Below the pieces are notes generated by a model, which saw only the letters and a program-made list of their open reading frames with translations, was not told the DNA's origin and did not search any database. From Fimenecus sp045543095 (GTDB taxonomy: Bacteria; Bacillota; Clostridia; Oscillospirales; Acutalibacteraceae), in the NCBI GenBank assembly GCA_045543095.1, contig JAZQMC010000007.1, positions 62,001 to 126,000 on the forward strand: a stretch of 64,000 nucleotides of DNA, given 5' to 3'. This document shows positions 60,495 through 64,000 of the stretch, piece after piece; position 1 is the first letter of the stretch; each line of letters begins with the position of its first letter. The translations under genes and the position numbers were made by a program.

Positions 60495-60980
60495 ATGCGT
60501 AGTTTTGAATATAACAGATATAATGCAGTTGAATATGCTAAAAGATGGGCATTATCACGAAATCCGCAGTATTACGATTTTCATGGAATAGGTGGGGACT
60601 GTACTAATTTCGCATCACAATGTATTTATGCAGGTGCTGGAGTAATGAATTATACAAGGGACTATGGTTGGTATTACATTTCACCTGATGACCGTGCGGC
60701 TGCTTGGTCGGGAGTTGAGTATTTATATAGATTTTTAACAACAAATAATAGCGTTGGACCTGTCGGCAGAGATGCGAATTTAAGTGAAATTCAGTTAGGT
60801 GACGTAATCTTTTTAAATAACGGTCAAAGACTTTACCATACAGTTGTTGTAACAGGCTTTGACACAGATGGTGAAATACTAATCTGTGCCCATACGGTTG
60901 ATTCATATATGCGAAGACTTGACAGTTACAGATATTATTCACTAAGCCCTGTGCATATTGAAAAAGTTAATACGTGGTAA
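60495..60980 (+). CDS. Amidase-domain (PF12671-like) protein
   Basis: 161 residues from ATG 60495; the ATG at 60480 precedes the ribosome site. No signal peptide. The Amidase_6 features are plain: YNRYNAVEYAKRWALSRNPQYYDF, GGDCTNFASQCIYAGAGVM with the putative catalytic Cys, WSGVEYLYRFL, LGDVIFL and HTVVVTGFD with His, then ICAHTVD. Such cysteine-hydrolase-like domains are frequent in spore-formers, often as cytoplasmic or spore proteins. The control region upstream fits sporulation expression (inference). Confidence 0.85.
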   Translation: MRSFEYNRYNAVEYAKRWALSRNPQYYDFHGIGGDCTNFASQCIYAGAGVMNYTRDYGWYYISPDDRAAAWSGVEYLYRFLTTNNSVGPVGRDANLSEIQLGDVIFLNNGQRLYHTVVVTGFDTDGEILICAHTVDSYMRRLDSYRYYSLSPVHIEKVNTW

Positions 60981-60985
60981 AAGAA

Positions 60986-61011
60986 AAAAGGCAGTTTTCA
61001 ACTGCCTTTTT
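60986..61011. terminator. Bidirectional terminator between amidase and GIY-YIG genes
   Basis: 11-bp stem AAAAGGCAGTT (60986-60996) with AACTGCCTTTT (61000-61010), loop TTC. The minus-strand stop codon of the GIY-YIG gene lies across the loop (60998-61000). Confidence 0.9.
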
Positions 61012-61738
61012 GAATTGAATCTAACAATTGCGGATATTTTTCTATATACCATTTGAAATCTCTTTCTGAAACAGTATTTTTAAGTTTTGAAACATTGATA
61101 AATGGTATTAAATCGCGTTTCTTACGATTTGCAAGAATAGCTAATTCAGCTGATTTTTTATTATCAGTATATGTATCAACACTGCCAATACCACCAGAAG
61201 TTCTGTTTAGTGTATATCTATTATCTAGTTTTTTCAATATCTTTTCTTCAAGTGTAAAACAAGAGGTTATTTTAATATAAAATATTCTTGTGGTATCTAA
61301 TGCACCAAAAGAGTCGATAGATAATTTTGAATTGCAAATATCACCGAATATTAATCTTTCTAATGATTTTCGACCATTCCAATGACCGATAACACGATTT
61401 TTAATGTTTGTGGATTGCCCAATATATATCTGCTTGTATTTGTCAAGAACCAACATATAAATACCCTCAATATAGTTTAAGTCATTTAAGTTGGTGCATT
61501 CTTTAAATTTGAATTGGTTTACACATTTTTCTATATAACTTAAAAACTCATTTTTGTCTAAAGATGAAAAATAAAGAAAGTTTGCATCAAAATTTATTTC
61601 AGCTCTCATTCGTTGCAAAGGATAGTATTCTTCTTTCCAACCTTGCATTCCCTCGGGTTTAGCGGATAAATATATTTCTTTATTGATATTATTTGTGGGT
61701 TTTTCTTTGATTTTAATTCCAAAATGTTCGATAAACAT
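60998..61738 (-). CDS. GIY-YIG nuclease family protein
   Basis: 246 residues. Residues 1-~85 are an unrecognised N-terminal part. The GIY-YIG domain follows: EGIYMLVL (92-94 GIY), QIYIGQS (105-107 YIG), Arg115 in NIKNRVIGHW, and a Glu in FTLEEKILKKLDNRY as possible metal ligand. A basic C-terminal tail (KKSAELAILANRKKRDL) may bind nucleic acid. It is the last gene of a leftward operon after CapA-like and transglutaminase-like genes, an unusual place for a nuclease. Not a homing endonuclease by context; no intron is near. Confidence 0.85.
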   Translation of the reverse strand: MFIEHFGIKIKEKPTNNINKEIYLSAKPEGMQGWKEEYYPLQRMRAEINFDANFLYFSSLDKNEFLSYIEKCVNQFKFKECTNLNDLNYIEGIYMLVLDKYKQIYIGQSTNIKNRVIGHWNGRKSLERLIFGDICNSKLSIDSFGALDTTRIFYIKITSCFTLEEKILKKLDNRYTLNRTSGGIGSVDTYTDNKKSAELAILANRKKRDLIPFINVSKLKNTVSERDFKWYIEKYPQLLDSIQKGS

Positions 61739-61751
61739 AAGAACCTCATTT

Positions 61752-62915
61752 TTAAATCTGCTCTAAAATATAATTTTTAATATCTTCTAATTTACTTTCT
61801 TTCCACTTGCCTTCTTCTGTTTTTTCGGCGAGGGGACAAATAATATAAAAATCAAGTGTTTCACCGGGCACACGACCTGTTCTCAATGGCTCGGCAAAAT
61901 GCTCTTTCCATTTTTCTTCACTAGCACCTTTGAATTCTTCAGGCTTTAAATAGGTCATTTGACGCTTTGTGGCTGCAATAAGCATCTTTGCTGATAATGG
62001 TGCTAAAAGCTCGTATTCGTCCTCCTGAACGTCAACAAATATGCGTGGCAACTTGTCTTTAACAATTCGTTCTTCACCACGGACAATTTTAAGTCCCATT
62101 GGCTCAAAACTAAACTCATTTTCTGTGAAATTAAGTTTGATAATTAAGCCAATATCAGTATTGAACTGTGAACGTTGATAATCTGTATCAAAAATGAAAT
62201 TTCCTAATGAATAGAATATAACTTTATCACCAACCGTTTCATAGTTCATTGGCACGTGTGGATGATGAGCAACAACAATGTCCGCACCCATTTCTAAATA
62301 TTTGTGGTATCTGTCACGAGTATAAGGTGAGGGGAGCGGAGTGAATTCCTCGCCTGCGTGTGCAACAACAATACACCAACGGCAAGTCTTTTTAATCTCA
62401 TTAATTGATTTCTGAATTTCGTCAAGGTCACTCCAACTGTAACAACCGGGTTTGTCAACATCAGCCTTGCGACAAGCTCGTTGATAGCCAACGCCAAACA
62501 TACCAATTCCACCTGCTTCATTAAGAATAACAGGTTTTCTCGCCTCATCAATGTTCATTCCTGCACCGATTGTCTGCACACCGTTTTCTTTAGCAATTTT
62601 CAATGTGCTTTCAATACCATAAGGACCTGCATCCATAATGTGATTATTACAGATATTCCATATATCAGATTTCATATTATTGAGAACTTTTACTGCTTGT
62701 GGGTCAATAGTGTGTAATAACTGCTGAACACCACTTTGAGTAGTGTTTTGTTCTGCAACAGCAACTGGACCTTCAACATTAGTAATAACGTGGTCAGCAC
62801 TATGTAAAAAGTCAAGAATTTCTTGTGATATTAAGTTTTCATCATTCCATTTACCGTACATATATCGGTCAAAACCAATATCACCGGTGAAAACTAATGA
62901 AGTAGAATTTGTCAT
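61752..62915 (-). CDS. CapA-like (PGA_cap) metallophosphoesterase-fold protein
   Basis: 387 residues; start at the ATG ending 62915 behind GAGAGG (an upstream ATG at 62942 precedes that site). PGA_cap family: LVFTGDIGFDR (metal ligands), VITNVEGPVAV, NICNNHIMDAGPYGI, VVAHHPHVPM and YSLGNFIFDTDYQ. No signal peptide, so probably cytosolic, unlike membrane CapA for poly-gamma-glutamate. The C-terminal ~100 residues are specific. Upstream is a transglutaminase-like gene, so the two may act on the same isopeptide or glutamyl polymer (inference). Confidence 0.88.
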   Translation of the reverse strand: MTNSTSLVFTGDIGFDRYMYGKWNDENLISQEILDFLHSADHVITNVEGPVAVAEQNTTQSGVQQLLHTIDPQAVKVLNNMKSDIWNICNNHIMDAGPYGIESTLKIAKENGVQTIGAGMNIDEARKPVILNEAGGIGMFGVGYQRACRKADVDKPGCYSWSDLDEIQKSINEIKKTCRWCIVVAHAGEEFTPLPSPYTRDRYHKYLEMGADIVVAHHPHVPMNYETVGDKVIFYSLGNFIFDTDYQRSQFNTDIGLIIKLNFTENEFSFEPMGLKIVRGEERIVKDKLPRIFVDVQEDEYELLAPLSAKMLIAATKRQMTYLKPEEFKGASEEKWKEHFAEPLRTGRVPGETLDFYIICPLAEKTEEGKWKESKLEDIKNYILEQI

Positions 62916-62971
62916 AGGAAATATCCTCTCATTTATTAACAACTTAATTGTAACACAAATTATCCTCTATT

Positions 62972-63766
62972 TCAATTCGGTATTTTTGATTTGAATTCTT
63001 TTCTTTTAGATAAAATTTTTGATGTTCTTCTGTCCATTGAATTATCGTGCCAAGTCATTAGATTTGACATACAAAGTTTTAGAAAACTATTCATATATAC
63101 GTCAAAACATTCAGTTGTTCTGTTAAAATTATATCCTTTAACAACAGGTTCATTATTTTGTAAAAATAATTCTCTCATTTCGAAAGCATCAATTGGATTT
63201 CCTTCACTGTCAGCAAACCAACAACCAAATGACGGGTCAAAAACACACCACTTGTTTAATTCGCTTATATATGCATGACATGTAAAGTGACAGTGTTCAA
63301 ATTTTGTTGAAATCATACACACGGGATAAGCCTTTATTCCGATTGAAATCAAACAATCTGCAAATGCAATCGCTTTACATCTACAATTGATAGCATATTT
63401 AAAAGAATTTTTTAATGAGTAGTCTAATATATCTAATGTATTGTCTGTAATTAAGTGAATTTGTGCACCATTATAATATGTGTTATTTTTCAACCAATTA
63501 AGAATTTGCAAAACTTTTTCATAATCGTTTATTGCTGTTGCAATTTCATTTAGTTTATATTTTTTTAATATTTCATCGTGCATTTCTGTATGTGATATGA
63601 TGTTGTCAATACTTGTTTCAGATAATTCTTCGTTTTTATCAAACTTATCTCTTTTAATTAAAGGACTTTTATCGAGTGCTTCTCTATAATTGTAATTACG
63701 TACATATTCAAGATATCTTTGTTGATTTTGTAATTTTAAACATTCAAATAATACTTTAATTCTCAT
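62972..63766 (-). CDS. Transglutaminase-like domain protein
   Basis: 264 residues, no signal peptide. Residues 1-~85 are helical. The transglutaminase-like core has a complete Cys-His-Asp triad: Cys130 in NCRCKAIAFADCLISIGIKAYPV, His164 in CHAYISE and Asp177 in CVFDPSF. The rest is a C-terminal part with an aromatic patch. Members are cysteine proteases, transglutaminases or peptide-N-glycanase relatives. First gene of a probable three-gene leftward operon (gap of ~55 bases to the CapA-like gene). Substrate unknown. Confidence 0.82.
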   Translation of the reverse strand: MRIKVLFECLKLQNQQRYLEYVRNYNYREALDKSPLIKRDKFDKNEELSETSIDNIISHTEMHDEILKKYKLNEIATAINDYEKVLQILNWLKNNTYYNGAQIHLITDNTLDILDYSLKNSFKYAINCRCKAIAFADCLISIGIKAYPVCMISTKFEHCHFTCHAYISELNKWCVFDPSFGCWFADSEGNPIDAFEMRELFLQNNEPVVKGYNFNRTTECFDVYMNSFLKLCMSNLMTWHDNSMDRRTSKILSKRKEFKSKIPN

Positions 63767-63871
63767 AATTGTATCTCCAAAGATTTATTTTTATATATTG
63801 TATCATCCTACTTAATTAAATACAATCAACTTTTAGTTGAACTAATAGAAAAAATATTTCTTCAACCGCCT

Positions 63872-63912
63872 GTATTAAAATAGCAGTCTCGACAGAAGTC
63901 GAAACTGTTATT
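63872..63912 (-). terminator. Terminator of the element entering from the right edge
   Basis: Leftward hairpin of 15 positions, 63912-63898 with 63893-63879 (13 Watson-Crick, two weak positions), loop TTCT, then TTTTAATA on the minus strand. It also lies ~105 bases upstream of the transglutaminase-like gene. A small 6-bp inverted repeat TCAACT/AGTTGA (63826-63840) lies between and may be an operator. Confidence 0.75.
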
Positions 63913-64000
63913 CTAGTGCGGGTAGCAGGGGTCGAATGTCTGCTTAGGCTACGTCTTGCATCCATCTCGCTCGGCGACCCAAGTTCTAACGAATTTCGGT
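63913..64000 (-). other. Partial structured, tRNA-like RNA element cut by window edge
   Basis: GC-richer than its surroundings and ended by a terminator, so probably the 3' part of a minus-strand RNA. On the minus strand it ends in ATTCGACCCCTGCTACCCGCA, which looks like the T-arm and acceptor 3' half of a tRNA, but the T-loop would be two bases too long and no anticodon arm fits. GGGTCG (complement of 63975-63980) can pair with CGACCC (complement of 63929-63934). It could be a tmRNA- or tRNA-derived remnant, an unrecognised RNA, or an attachment-site fragment. No protein reading is convincing. Confidence 0.3.

Noticed and set aside
63780..63998. Minus-strand open frame running from the right edge to ~63820
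   Set aside because: Reads through a strong terminator hairpin and a tRNA-like segment with odd composition; typical of junk frames over structured RNA.

Overview
This window looks like chromosome of an AT-rich, spore-forming member of the Clostridia, probably an Oscillospiraceae/Ruminococcaceae-type gut anaerobe. The evidence is as follows. Sporulation genes are present (spoIIID, a 26-residue spoVM, gerW/ytfJ, a DUF2953 partner and a DacF-like carboxypeptidase). Gram-positive c-di-AMP (cdaA-cdaR) and PASTA-kinase modules are present. There are SAM-I and FMN riboswitches with terminator platforms, the MEP isoprenoid pathway (ispD, ispE, ispF), and a secreted GLUG-repeat protein of a type common in gut Clostridia. 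No phage, IS element, CRISPR array or complete tRNA/rRNA gene was recognised.

Layout. 1-6.3 kb: the 3' end of a Na/Pi cotransporter, a GH18-like lipoprotein, a candidate structured small RNA (about 2441-2659) and a 1123-residue repeat protein. 6.3-10.3 kb: an ACT plus PFL-family pair transcribed leftward, a PHP phosphatase, ispE, and a convergent low-molecular-weight phosphatase. 10.4-13.5 kb: an intergenic repeat followed by a four-gene cassette (HTH regulator, unknown protein, zinc-ribbon membrane protein, SPFH-GYF protein), the most accessory-looking block. 13.5-20.5 kb: spoIIID, an atypical ileS, a DUF1858 protein, trmK, a Nif3-like gene and rqcH. 20.5-25.2 kb leftward: DUF378, metK behind a SAM-I riboswitch, ribU behind an FMN riboswitch, an MFS transporter and manA. 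25.3-30.7 kb: a sulfatase, an aminotransferase, ispD-ispF, and a DUF3343 plus cysteine-desulfurase-like pair. 30.8-36.6 kb: cdaA, cdaR, a lipoprotein and a two-component system. 36.6-43.8 kb: yqhQ, prmC, an M50 protease, scpA, scpB, DUF2953, gerW, dac, rluB and a small GNAT-like gene.

43.8-57.4 kb is a long collinear housekeeping block: yicC, remA, gmk, rpoZ, priA, def, fmt, yugP, rsmB, rlmN, prpC, prkC, rsgA, thiN, a 49-residue ORF and spoVM. It parallels the Bacillus subtilis yloC-spoVM region but lacks coaBC and rpe. 57.5-63.8 kb: an alanine/glycine symporter, an SGNH hydrolase and an amidase-domain protein, then a leftward operon of a transglutaminase-like protein, a CapA-like protein and a GIY-YIG protein. 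The window ends in a partial structured element on the minus strand with its own terminator.

The most interesting signals are regulatory. Several genes, mostly sporulation-linked (spoIIID, the ORF before spoVM, an amidase gene and, more weakly, dac), have their Shine-Dalgarno inside the 3' arm of an inverted repeat while a promoter -10-like sequence lies in the loop. This suggests that read-through mRNA is kept silent and only the locally started transcript is translated. Other points of interest are the candidate small RNA near 2.5 kb, the SPFH cassette, paired palindromes in front of cdaA, and a 10-bp repeat flanking the FMN riboswitch. All function calls come from reading the sequence; no database search was run.
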